Part shown: positions 1 to 6,120 of the stretch, piece by piece
Position numbering within the stretch: position 1 is the stretch's first letter
Layout of the letters: each line of letters opens with the position of its first letter
Assembly (NCBI GenBank): GCA_009668925.1
Contig: SBEK01000085.1
Coordinates: 1-16,565 of the forward strand
DNA: 16,565 nt
Origin: Deltaproteobacteria bacterium
Lineage (GTDB): Bacteria; Desulfobacterota; Syntrophia; Syntrophales; Smithellaceae
Direction: 5' to 3'
Translations under genes and position numbers: made by a program
The notes under the pieces: model-generated
Told to the model about the DNA's origin: nothing
Databases searched by the model: none
Seen by the model: the letters and a program-made list of their open reading frames with translations, nothing else

Positions 1-1235
1 CGCTTATCTTGGGCTATGACGCCGTTTCTTCTCTGGGGACGGATTTGGACTCGCAGTGGCAGCGCGCGCTCCGCGGTGAAAGCGGCGTCGGGCCGCTGAC
101 CCGGTTTCCGCTCACCGGCGATTTCCCCGTGCGCGTGGCGGGCCAGGTGGACGACATCGACGTCAAACCTTATCCGTTTCTGCAGCCCCGTGAAATGGCG
201 CACTGGACTTCCCCCATCTTCAAATATGCGCTGCTGGTGGTCCACCGGGCGCTCGCCCGCAGCGGCGTGGAGGTGACGCCCGATATCGCGCCGCGTGTGG
301 CGATCACGTTCAGCTCCGCCGTCGGCGGACTGGACGCCGTTTTAAAAGCGGACCGCCAGCTGATCGCCGAAAACAAAATGCCGCACCCTTTTGCCAATCC
401 CAATTCCTGCATCAATATGGTCGGCGGCAAAGTGTCGATTCTGACCGGGGCGACCGGACCGATTACGGCGACCATCACGGCCTGCGCCACGGGGATTACC
501 TCCATGATTATCGGCGACATGATGATCCGGCGGAACCTGGCGGACGTCGTCATTGCCGGCGCTGTTGATTTCCCGCTGGTGGAGCCGATTCTTGCCGGAT
601 TTGCCACCATGAACGGCGCCTATCGCCCGAAGGAAGGCCAGCCCCATGAAGCGCCGGAAAAAATCAGCCGGCCGTTTTCGGAAAACCGGCGCGGGTTTGT
701 CGTGTCGGAAGGCGCGGGTGCCGTCATTCTGGCCTCGGAAGCTTTTGCCGGGGCGCACGGCCTTCGGGGCAGGATCGAGATGGCGGGATCGGCCATGACG
801 TCGGACGCCAGCCACTTCGTGGCGCCCAATCTTCCGACTGTTTTGCGCTGTATCGACCTGGCCGTCCGCGATGCCGGGTTAAAGCCCGAAGACGTCGACG
901 CCATCAACGCTCATGCGACATCAACGAAAATCGGGGACAAGGTGGAAGCCGACGCCCTTCATCATATCTTCGACGAAAGGGTTCCACCGGCATCGGCCAA
1001 TAAGTCGTTTCTCGGGCACGCGATGGGAGCATCTTCCGCGATCGAGACGATTCTGGCCATGGAGGGGATGCTCCGGGACACTCTCCTGCCGACGATCAAT
1101 TACGCGCCGGACCCCGCCATCGCGATCGATTGCGTTTCCGAAGGGGCCAGGACCCTCCGACAGGAGTTTGTCCTGAAGAATGCATTCGGTTTCGGCGGCT
1201 GTAACTCGTGCTTGATTTTGCGCCGGATGGAATAA
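1..1235 (+). CDS. Beta-ketoacyl-ACP synthase (FabF/KAS II-like), 5' end outside the window
   Basis: Condensing enzyme of the thiolase fold that would extend an acyl chain by decarboxylative Claisen condensation on a carrier protein. The reading frame is open to the window edge and reads LILGYDAVSSLG, matching the usual N-terminal VVITG...G strand, so only a few residues are probably missing; the TTG at 9 is not a credible start. Counting from that TTG, the nucleophile is Cys159 in TACATG, and the two histidines are His302 (NAHATST) and His337 (NKSFLGHAMGA). The RPFS...RRGFVVSEGAGA block is also present. The usual NAHGTST reads NAHATST here, a Gly-to-Ala change beside the catalytic histidine. 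All three catalytic residues remain, so this is not a chain-length-factor subunit. It is paralogous to the next gene, which suggests tandem duplication. Family call is secure; substrate is unknown. Confidence 0.93.
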   Translation, partial: LILGYDAVSSLGTDLDSQWQRALRGESGVGPLTRFPLTGDFPVRVAGQVDDIDVKPYPFLQPREMAHWTSPIFKYALLVVHRALARSGVEVTPDIAPRVAITFSSAVGGLDAVLKADRQLIAENKMPHPFANPNSCINMVGGKVSILTGATGPITATITACATGITSMIIGDMMIRRNLADVVIAGAVDFPLVEPILAGFATMNGAYRPKEGQPHEAPEKISRPFSENRRGFVVSEGAGAVILASEAFAGAHGLRGRIEMAGSAMTSDASHFVAPNLPTVLRCIDLAVRDAGLKPEDVDAINAHATSTKIGDKVEADALHHIFDERVPPASANKSFLGHAMGASSAIETILAMEGMLRDTLLPTINYAPDPAIAIDCVSEGARTLRQEFVLKNAFGFGGCNSCLILRRME

Positions 1236-1238
1236 GAA

Positions 1239-1320
1239 GGGTTCACGGTTCAAGGCGGAGCACCGCGTAGCGGGGCGAAGTCCGGCGTATGCCGGAGACA
1301 AGGTTCAAGGTAAAGGATAA
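1239..1320. repeat. Intergenic element: two tandem hairpins flanked by 9-nt direct repeats
   Basis: The 96-nt gap between the two ketosynthase genes holds two small hairpins. One is CCGC-GTA-GCGG at 1263-1273. The other is TCCGGC-GTAT-GCCGGA at 1281-1296. They are flanked by identical copies of GGTTCAAGG at 1247-1255 and 1302-1310, and a related GGTTCACGG precedes the left copy. No coding sense is apparent. It could be a dispersed REP/MITE-like element or a processing or stability site within the operon mRNA. The hairpins and repeats are read directly from the sequence; the function is inference. Confidence 0.5.
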
Positions 1321-1331
1321 GAAATATATAG

Positions 1332-2597
1332 ATGAAAGCACCAAAAAATCGCAGAGTATTTGTCGTGGGCTACGGCGCCGCCACACCGCTCGGCAGCACA
1401 TTCGAAAAAACCTGGCAGCGCGCGGTGAAAGGCGAAGCGGGTTTTCGCAAGGTGACCCGCTGCAAGGTCGAATCCGCCTGTGATATCGTGGGTGAAATCC
1501 CCGACTGGTTTCCCCTCGAACTCGATTTCACGGATGCCAAGGAAGTCTACAACTGGAACGCGGCGTTTGTGATCTTAACGATGGCGGTTTGCAAGGATGC
1601 GCTGGCCCATGCCGGCATCACGATGGATGACGCCATCGCGCCCCGGATGGCCTGCCTCATCGGATCGGCGCTCAACGGGTCCGATGCTTACCGGGTGGCC
1701 ATGCATGACCTCGAACACCGCGGCCCGCTCCGGGTCAGTCCTTATCTGCTGCCGAACTTGTGCGCCAACCTGCCTTCCGGCAAAGCCGGCATGCTCCTGA
1801 AATTCACGGGGCCGATCTTTTCACCGCAGGGTGCCTGCGCATCGGGTAATCACGCCATGGGCATCGGGGCGCGGATGATCCGCGACGGGGATTGCGATTT
1901 TGTTCTGGCGGGCGGAGCCGACGCGCCGATTCTGCCGGAGCTGATCCACGGCTTCGCCAACATGAACGCCACGATCAAGGTTCATCCGGATGACCGGGCG
2001 GCCGGTGATCATGCTCAGGCCTCCAGGCCTTTCAGTGTCGACCGCAAAGGCTTTGTGCTGTCCGAAGGCGCGGGCGTTGTTGTTCTGGCCGCGGAAGAGG
2101 TCGTGAGGGCTCACGGGCTCACGCCCCGCGCCGAGATTCTGGGCGTGGGGTGGACGTCGGACGCCTATCACTATACCAGCCCCAATCCGGTGACGATCAT
2201 CCGGGCGCTTCGGGAAACCCTCGAGGATGCGGGACTTTCGCCCGCGGACATCCGGTATATCAATGCCCACGGAACCTCCACGCCGAAAGGCGACCGGACG
2301 GAAATCAAATGTCTGAGGGACGTCTTCGGTAAAACCCTGGAAAAGATTCCCGTATCATCCAATAAATCCCAGCTGGGCCACACCCTGGGAGCGACGGCCG
2401 CCATCGAAGCGGCGCTGACCATTGAAGGCATGCGGCAGGGGATTATTCTGCCGACCATCAATTACCTGCCGGACCCGGAATTTGCCGACGTGGATGTCGT
2501 ACCGAACGCGGCCCGCAGGCAAAAATATGAGATCGCGCTTTCCAATGCTTTCGGATTCGGCGGAACGAACTGCTGCGTGATCTTCCGGGGAGTCTAA
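1332..2597 (+). CDS. Beta-ketoacyl-ACP synthase (FabF/KAS II-like)
   Basis: Second condensing enzyme of the cluster, 421 aa, a normal full length for KAS II. The start at 1332 gives MKAPKNRRVFVVGYGAATPLG, the standard N-terminal strand of the family, although no strong Shine-Dalgarno is near it (AAAGGA lies about 15 nt upstream). The nucleophile is Cys169 in GACASGNHAMG. The histidines are in NAHGTSTPKGD and NKSQLGHTLGA, and RPFSVDRKGFVLSEGAG is intact. With both this and the preceding synthase keeping the triad, the pair is not a KS/CLF heterodimer of aromatic type II PKS kind; two active synthases, perhaps for different chain lengths, are more likely. The thioesterase gene begins one nucleotide after the TAA, so translation is probably coupled. 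Expected to act in the cytosol on acyl-carrier-protein substrates. Confidence 0.94.
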   Translation: MKAPKNRRVFVVGYGAATPLGSTFEKTWQRAVKGEAGFRKVTRCKVESACDIVGEIPDWFPLELDFTDAKEVYNWNAAFVILTMAVCKDALAHAGITMDDAIAPRMACLIGSALNGSDAYRVAMHDLEHRGPLRVSPYLLPNLCANLPSGKAGMLLKFTGPIFSPQGACASGNHAMGIGARMIRDGDCDFVLAGGADAPILPELIHGFANMNATIKVHPDDRAAGDHAQASRPFSVDRKGFVLSEGAGVVVLAAEEVVRAHGLTPRAEILGVGWTSDAYHYTSPNPVTIIRALRETLEDAGLSPADIRYINAHGTSTPKGDRTEIKCLRDVFGKTLEKIPVSSNKSQLGHTLGATAAIEAALTIEGMRQGIILPTINYLPDPEFADVDVVPNAARRQKYEIALSNAFGFGGTNCCVIFRGV

Positions 2598-2598
2598 G

Positions 2599-3084
2599 AT
2601 GAAACCGAAACCGTTTATGCCCGAAGCGTATAAGGAAGACACGCGATTCGTCCGGGACCGGACGACCGGACTCGTCTGGCACCGGACCCAGTACCGCGTG
2701 CTGTATGCCGATACGGACCGCTCGCAGGTCGTTTATCATTCCAACTATCTTCGCTATTTCGAGTTCGGGCGCACATCGCTTATGCGCGATGCCGCTTATC
2801 CTTACAAGGAAATCGAAGAAAGCGGCTACGTCTATCCCATCTACGATATGGGCGTATCCTTCTATCAGTCTCTTTTTTACGACGACGTCATGCATATCTA
2901 TACCCGGCCGGTGAATCTGGAGCGCGTGAGGCTCCAGTTCGATTACGTGATCACCCATGCCGAAGAGGGCTATCGGGTCTGCACGGGGTTCACCAAACAC
3001 TGTGCGGCCAATAAGACCGGCCGGCCGGTGGCAGTGGATCCGAAGACGGTGAAGCTATGGCAGACCTTCCCGGGCAGCGTATGA
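2599..3084 (+). CDS. 4HBT/YbgC-type hot-dog acyl thioesterase
   Basis: Predicted acyl-CoA or acyl-ACP thioesterase, 161 aa, single hot-dog domain. The segment YRVLYADTDRSQVVYHSNY (residues 32-50) matches the YbgC/4HBT active-site block YYEDTDAGGVVYHANY. Asp40 is the expected catalytic acid. FEFGRTSLMRD continues the family helix. Residues 1-27 form an N-terminal extension compared with E. coli YbgC. The ATG follows the preceding stop with one nucleotide between, and its own TGA overlaps the next start as ATGA. Within a cluster of synthases and a dehydratase, it most likely releases or edits chains from the carrier protein. 4HBT-type enzymes are common partners in aryl polyene and related type II PKS/FAS clusters (known for those families). 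Substrate is unknown. Confidence 0.88.
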   Translation: MKPKPFMPEAYKEDTRFVRDRTTGLVWHRTQYRVLYADTDRSQVVYHSNYLRYFEFGRTSLMRDAAYPYKEIEESGYVYPIYDMGVSFYQSLFYDDVMHIYTRPVNLERVRLQFDYVITHAEEGYRVCTGFTKHCAANKTGRPVAVDPKTVKLWQTFPGSV

Positions 3085-3920
3085 AACGCCGCTTTCCGTA
3101 TGTGCTTTCGACCCGGCCTTACCTGCACGACCATTCTTTTGAAGGGAAGGCCGTTTTCCCCGCGGTGGAAGCCCTGATCACGCTGGCCCGCGCCGTCCAG
3201 AATCATTCTTCCGGCGCACATCTTCTGAACCAGGCCTCTGCGCAGTTTTCCAGGATGCTGGTCATCGATCCCGCCCGGGAGGTCCTCGATGTGCAGATTG
3301 AAATCGAGGCGGCGGCGGAAGGGATCAGCGCCTCGCTTTGGACGGTGATGCACGGCAAAAGCAGCGCCATGGTGAGGGCGCTGGAGCATGCCCGGGTGAC
3401 CTTTGTGCAGGAGGATGCGCCGCCGAAGCCGGTGATCTGCCGGCGATCCGCCGGGAAACTGGAAGGGGAGTGCATTCACGTTCCCGCCGTTTCGGTTTAC
3501 CGGGAACTGATTCCGTTCGGGTTGTCGTATCAAAATATGGTCGGAGATCTTTCCGTCTCCATGGACGGAGCAGTCGCGGAAATTGCGGGCGGGGGCGGCG
3601 AGGCCGACGAATCCCTTCTGGGATCGCCTTTCGTGCTCGATGCCGCGATGCATGCGGCCTGCGTGTGGGCGCAGCGGTTTACGGACATTGTTGCTTTTCC
3701 CGTCGGCATCGACCGGCGAATTATTTATGCGCCGACGAAAAAAGGCGGGTCGTATCTGGCCCGCGTAAAGCCCGTGGAGACGAGTCGCGACCTTCTGGTC
3801 TTTGACGTCTGGATTTTTGATCAAGACGGCATCCTGTGTGAAGACATCACCGGTCTTCGTATGCGGGACGTGACACAGGGGCGCATGCGGCCGCCCCGGT
3901 GGATTCGGGAAGGGATATGA
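3081..3920 (+). CDS. Stand-alone polyketide-synthase-type dehydratase (double hot-dog)
   Basis: 279 aa from the ATG at 3081. The first half carries H-x3-G-x4-P as HSFEGKAVFP (His18 to Pro27), the N-terminal signature of PKS dehydratase domains with the catalytic histidine. The second half carries SYQNMVGDL (149-157), comparable to the YGPxF block, and DAAMH (Asp187, His191), the D-x3-Q/H motif with the catalytic aspartate. It therefore looks like an intact double hot-dog dehydratase removing water from beta-hydroxyacyl thioesters to give enoyl chains, but as a separate protein, not a module of a megasynthase. The 3081 start makes a 4-nt ATGA overlap with the thioesterase stop. An in-frame ATG at 3057 preceded by GGTGA is the alternative and adds 8 residues. 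The stop overlaps the next start. No enoyl reductase is seen nearby, so the chain may stay unsaturated (inference). Confidence 0.85.
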   Translation: MKRRFPYVLSTRPYLHDHSFEGKAVFPAVEALITLARAVQNHSSGAHLLNQASAQFSRMLVIDPAREVLDVQIEIEAAAEGISASLWTVMHGKSSAMVRALEHARVTFVQEDAPPKPVICRRSAGKLEGECIHVPAVSVYRELIPFGLSYQNMVGDLSVSMDGAVAEIAGGGGEADESLLGSPFVLDAAMHAACVWAQRFTDIVAFPVGIDRRIIYAPTKKGGSYLARVKPVETSRDLLVFDVWIFDQDGILCEDITGLRMRDVTQGRMRPPRWIREGI

Positions 3921-4504
3921 AAATAATTATCATCTGTCTTGGGGCCTACCTGATCGGCTCCATTAATTTTGCGATCGTGTTCTTTAAAATAACGGGCCGG
4001 GCCGATCCCCGCCTGAGTTTCAGCGGCAACGCCGGAACAACCAATGTGTACAGGCAGGCGGGCCTACCCTGGGCCGCACTGGTTTTTGTTCTGGATATTG
4101 GCCGGGCGATCGCCGTGGCGGCGCTCGCCATGCATTTCGTTGACGGCATGTGGCTGGCCTGGGCGGGGTTTTTTCTGGTCCTGGGCAACAGTTTCCCCTG
4201 CTTTCACGGATTTCGCGGCGGGAAAGGAGTGGCCAATTATCTTGGATTCACGCTGCTTTTTGCGCCCTGGGCCGCGCTCATTTCCGCGGCCGCCTGGCTT
4301 CTGGTTTACGGGGTGATCCGTGTGCCGTTTATCGCCTCTTTCTTTATGGCGGCTTTGCTGGCGCTGGGCAATGCCTGCCCGTTTCAGTGGGCATTCACCG
4401 CCTCCCTGGGAGCCGGGGCGACGTTTGCCCTGATTGTTTTCAATCACCGGCGCAACCTGAAAGAGTTTCGGAAACCAAAAGAAACGGCAAGCGAAAAGGA
4501 ATGA
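3917..4504 (+). CDS. PlsY-family membrane acyltransferase, divergent motifs
   Basis: 195-aa polytopic membrane protein of the glycerol-3-phosphate acyltransferase PlsY family, which transfers acyl groups from acyl-phosphate to glycerol-3-phosphate. Start 3917 overlaps the dehydratase stop as ATGA and follows GGGAAGGG; a GTG at 3899 is less likely. Motif 1 is well kept (SGNAGTTNVYR, residues 36-46). Motif 2 reads LGNSFPCFHGFRGGKGVAN, with Asn91 where the family has His (GHxFP). The usual LDxxKG segment reads LDIGRA. Motif 3 keeps His177, Asn180 and Glu189, but the Arg-Leu and Gly positions are Glu183-Phe184 and Pro187. These changes, and its place at the end of a ketosynthase operon, suggest a paralogue specialised for the product of this cluster and not the housekeeping enzyme (inference). 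The tail is rich in Lys and Glu. Confidence 0.88.
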   Translation: MKIIIICLGAYLIGSINFAIVFFKITGRADPRLSFSGNAGTTNVYRQAGLPWAALVFVLDIGRAIAVAALAMHFVDGMWLAWAGFFLVLGNSFPCFHGFRGGKGVANYLGFTLLFAPWAALISAAAWLLVYGVIRVPFIASFFMAALLALGNACPFQWAFTASLGAGATFALIVFNHRRNLKEFRKPKETASEKE

Positions 4505-4590
4505 TGGGCGGGAGCGCCCGCGCCGCCTCGCGTGACCTTCAAGGTCATCAGGCATCAGGTCATCGCGTAACCGGGTTATTCCAACCGTTT
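4505..4590. other. Convergent intergenic region with small hairpins, no clear terminator
   Basis: Gap between the end of the PlsY-like gene and the end of the converging DUF493 gene. It contains GGGCG/CGCCC with a 4-nt loop at 4506-4519, the palindrome TGACCTT-C-AAGGTCA at 4533-4547, and a weak GGTT/AACC hairpin at 4574-4586 followed by TTTTT. Only the last has a T-run on the + strand and could act as a weak terminator for the lipid operon. The gap also holds two CATCAGG copies. Nothing coding is seen. Confidence 0.4.
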
Positions 4591-4854
4591 TTATAAAACC
4601 AATTTTACGGCGCCATGGGCTTTCAGCGCTTCATATAAAGCGGTCCGGTGGGATTCACTCTCTACCGTAAGTTCCACGTTCAAAGAAACATATTTAGCCG
4701 TTTCGCTTTCCCGCGACAACGATACTCTGCATGAACGATCCCGGACGATGTCCTCAATCGCGCTTCTCATTTGATCCTGATCCGTCCCGAAGACTTTATA
4801 AATCCACAAACAGGGATACGTTAACTGTAGTTTTTGTCTCTTTTCGTTGCTCAT
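4591..4854 (-). CDS. DUF493 (YbeD-like) small protein
   Basis: 87-aa cytosolic protein of the DUF493/YbeD family, a small alpha-beta ferredoxin-like fold. Family-like features are LTYPCLWIYKVFG near residues 11-23, a central charged helix (DQMRSAIEDIVRD), and the closing pattern Y-VSLNVELTVESESHRTALYEAL-AHGAVK-VL, in which two strands are joined by a helix. Length agrees with the family (about 85-90 aa). The biochemical role of the family is not firmly known, so no function is assigned. It is transcribed alone, leftward, from the promoter at 4890-4918, and converges on the lipid operon. The ATG at 4854 has no strong Shine-Dalgarno; a GGAG lies further upstream than usual. Confidence 0.85.
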   Translation of the reverse strand: MSNEKRQKLQLTYPCLWIYKVFGTDQDQMRSAIEDIVRDRSCRVSLSRESETAKYVSLNVELTVESESHRTALYEALKAHGAVKLVL

Positions 4855-4889
4855 GGCTGCGCGATTCTTTCTCCAAAGCTGTTTTGATT

Positions 4890-4918
4890 AAATTAGTGAA
4901 GGGGTTAAACAGAGTCAA
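4890..4918 (-). promoter_or_regulatory. Sigma70-like promoter for the DUF493 gene
   Basis: On the minus strand, -35 TTGACT (4918-4913) and -10 TAATTT (4895-4890) are separated by 17 nt. The predicted start is around 4883, about 30 nt before the ATG. The two boxes are embedded in a direct repeat described in the next entry. Confidence 0.6.
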
Positions 4919-4924
4919 GGGGTT
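4895..4924. repeat. 12-nt direct repeat overlapping the DUF493 promoter, candidate operator
   Basis: AGTGAAGGGGTT (4895-4906) and AGTCAAGGGGTT (4913-4924) match at 11 of 12 positions with a period of 18 nt. On the minus strand one copy covers the -35 box and the other fills the spacer up to the first base of the -10 box. That placement would suit a repressor site, though chance similarity cannot be excluded. Confidence 0.4.
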
Positions 4925-4954
4925 TCTCGATCCTGCCCGCTTTCAGAATTCGCT

Positions 4955-4983
4955 TTGACAAGGTATAGGGACTCTGGTAATAA
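4955..4983 (+). promoter_or_regulatory. Sigma70-like promoter for the ComEA-like gene group
   Basis: Consensus -35 TTGACA (4955-4960), 17-nt spacer, -10 TAATAA (4978-4983) preceded by TGG, an extended -10 (TGn). The start is expected near 4990, giving a leader of about 46 nt before the ATG at 5036. It lies back-to-back with the DUF493 promoter. Confidence 0.7.
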
Positions 4984-5035
4984 TTCAGCCCGTAACATGA
5001 CTTATGAAAAGAAATGATATCAAGGAGGCCGTACG

Positions 5036-5695
5036 ATGAAAAGATCACATTTCGCACCCTGGAGAAATTACTGTTTGATGTTAACCGTCCTGACGATCAG
5101 CGTCCTGCTTGCTGTGGGAATGGGAATTACGCCGGCACAGGCCGCTAAAAAGGCTGATGTGCAAAAGAGCATCGCGCCGCTCGTGGATATCAACAATGCC
5201 ACGCCAAAGGAATTGGAGAATATTAAAGGCGTAGGACCGGCGACGGCGAAAAAAATAGTCGCGGGCCGACCCTATAAATCCGTTGATGAACTCTCCAAAG
5301 CGGGGCTCAGCGCCAAGGCGATAGACGCGATAAAGCCCTTTGTCACTGTGGGAACGGCGCAGGCGGCTCCCGTAACCGCAGCGGCGGCGAAAGCAGCGAC
5401 CAAGGCGGCGGCGCCGGTATCGGCCGCGGCCACGGATGTGACCGGGGCGGCAAAAGAAGTGAAGACGAGTGCTAAATCGGCTTCCGCAAGCGCCGCGAAA
5501 CTCGCGCCGGGCACGAAGATCAATATTAATACGGCGGATCAGGCGACCCTGGAAAAGCTTCCGGAAATCGGTCCCGTAAAGGCCAAGGCCATCATTGACG
5601 GCCGACCTTATAAGACCATTGAAGACGTCACGAAAGTTAAGGGCATCAAGGGAAAGACATTTGACGTCATCAAGGATTTTATTGTCGTTAAATAA
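5036..5695 (+). CDS. Secreted ComEA-like protein with two helix-hairpin-helix domains
   Basis: 219 aa. A long signal peptide (about residues 1-36, hydrophobic 14-31, ending TPAQA) indicates export. Two ComEA-type HhH domains follow. The first spans about 48-105, with VDINNATPKELENIKGVG, then GPATAKKIV and a second hairpin. The second spans about 160-219, with ININTADQATLEKLPEIG, then GPVKAKAII and a second hairpin. They are joined by a low-complexity Ala/Lys/Thr/Ser linker at about 106-158. ComEA proteins bind double-stranded DNA during uptake; most have one such domain, so a duplicated pair is uncommon. Gly-rich hairpins typical of backbone phosphate binding (GVGPATAKKI, EIGPVKAKAI) are intact in both copies. 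The start is supported by AAGGAGG at 5022-5028 and by the upstream promoter. A periplasmic DNA-binding role is inferred from the domains; no other competence gene is in the window. Confidence 0.85.
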   Translation: MKRSHFAPWRNYCLMLTVLTISVLLAVGMGITPAQAAKKADVQKSIAPLVDINNATPKELENIKGVGPATAKKIVAGRPYKSVDELSKAGLSAKAIDAIKPFVTVGTAQAAPVTAAAAKAATKAAAPVSAAATDVTGAAKEVKTSAKSASASAAKLAPGTKININTADQATLEKLPEIGPVKAKAIIDGRPYKTIEDVTKVKGIKGKTFDVIKDFIVVK

Positions 5696-5731
5696 AATTT
5701 GCACACCCTAAACCGTAAAGGAGGAAATGTG

Positions 5732-6031
5732 ATGAAAAAGGTTTTATTTTTAGCATGCGCGTTTTTGTTTGTGGCCACCATGGCGTTTGCCGCTGGACCC
5801 AAGACATACCAGGTCACCGGACCGGTTCTGGAAATCAAAGGGGATATCATCGTCGTTCAGAAAGATACCGATAAATGGGAAGTGGCTAAAGATGCCGCAA
5901 CCAAGATTACCGGTGATCTGAAGGTGGGTTCGAAAGTCACCATCGAATACACGATGACGGCGAAGAAGGTCGACGTGAAAGAAGACAAGAAGGCGGACGC
6001 CAAAAAAGCAGATACCAAAAAGAAGAAATAA
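5732..6031 (+). CDS. Small secreted protein with lysine-rich C-terminal tail
   Basis: 99 aa from the ATG at 5732, which has a strong AAAGGAGG at 5717-5724; the upstream TTG at 5699 is unlikely. Residues 1-20 form a signal peptide with a cleavage site after MAFA. The mature part is a small predicted beta-barrel: short strands, VTGPVLEIKGDIIVVQKDT, a Trp49 strand, ATKITGDLKVGSKVTIEY, resembling DUF5666/OB-like secreted modules. The last 22 residues (78-99) are almost all Lys, Asp and Ala, ending TKKKK. It begins 36 nt after the ComEA-like gene and is probably on the same mRNA. The basic tail could bind DNA or another polyanion (inference). Precise family not recognised. Confidence 0.75.
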   Translation: MKKVLFLACAFLFVATMAFAAGPKTYQVTGPVLEIKGDIIVVQKDTDKWEVAKDAATKITGDLKVGSKVTIEYTMTAKKVDVKEDKKADAKKADTKKKK

Positions 6032-6050
6032 GACAGGCATGAATGACGGA

Positions 6051-6095
6051 AAGAGGGCCGTTCCCGGTCGGAAAAGCGGCGGGAGCGGCTCTCTT
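6051..6095 (+). terminator. Strong hairpin upstream of the YidB gene, possible attenuator
   Basis: AAGAGGGCCG (6051-6060) pairs with CGGCTCTCTT (6086-6095) over 10 bp with one G-U, and an inner CCCG (6063-6066) pairs with CGGG (6080-6083). It begins 19 nt after the preceding stop and is followed by only a weak T-tract (CATTT), so termination may be partial. It argues against a start for the YidB gene at 6043. Confidence 0.45.
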
Positions 6096-6120
6096 CATTT
6101 ACGGAACAGGGAGAATGATG

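Noticed and set aside
170..1301. Long minus-strand open frames across the two ketosynthase genes
   Set aside because: They are antisense to genes with complete catalytic motifs, contain no recognisable domains, and are expected in GC-rich coding DNA.
1304..1331. TTCAAG...TATAT as a promoter just before the second ketosynthase
   Set aside because: The -35 is poor and the -10 would put the transcript start on or after the ATG; left as part of the intergenic element.
1..2597. KS/chain-length-factor pair of aromatic type II PKS
   Set aside because: Both proteins keep the nucleophilic cysteine, whereas the chain-length factor lacks it.
6043..6120. Earlier start for the YidB gene at 6043
   Set aside because: It would translate through the strong hairpin at 6051-6095, and only the start at 6121 gives the family N-terminus after a Shine-Dalgarno.
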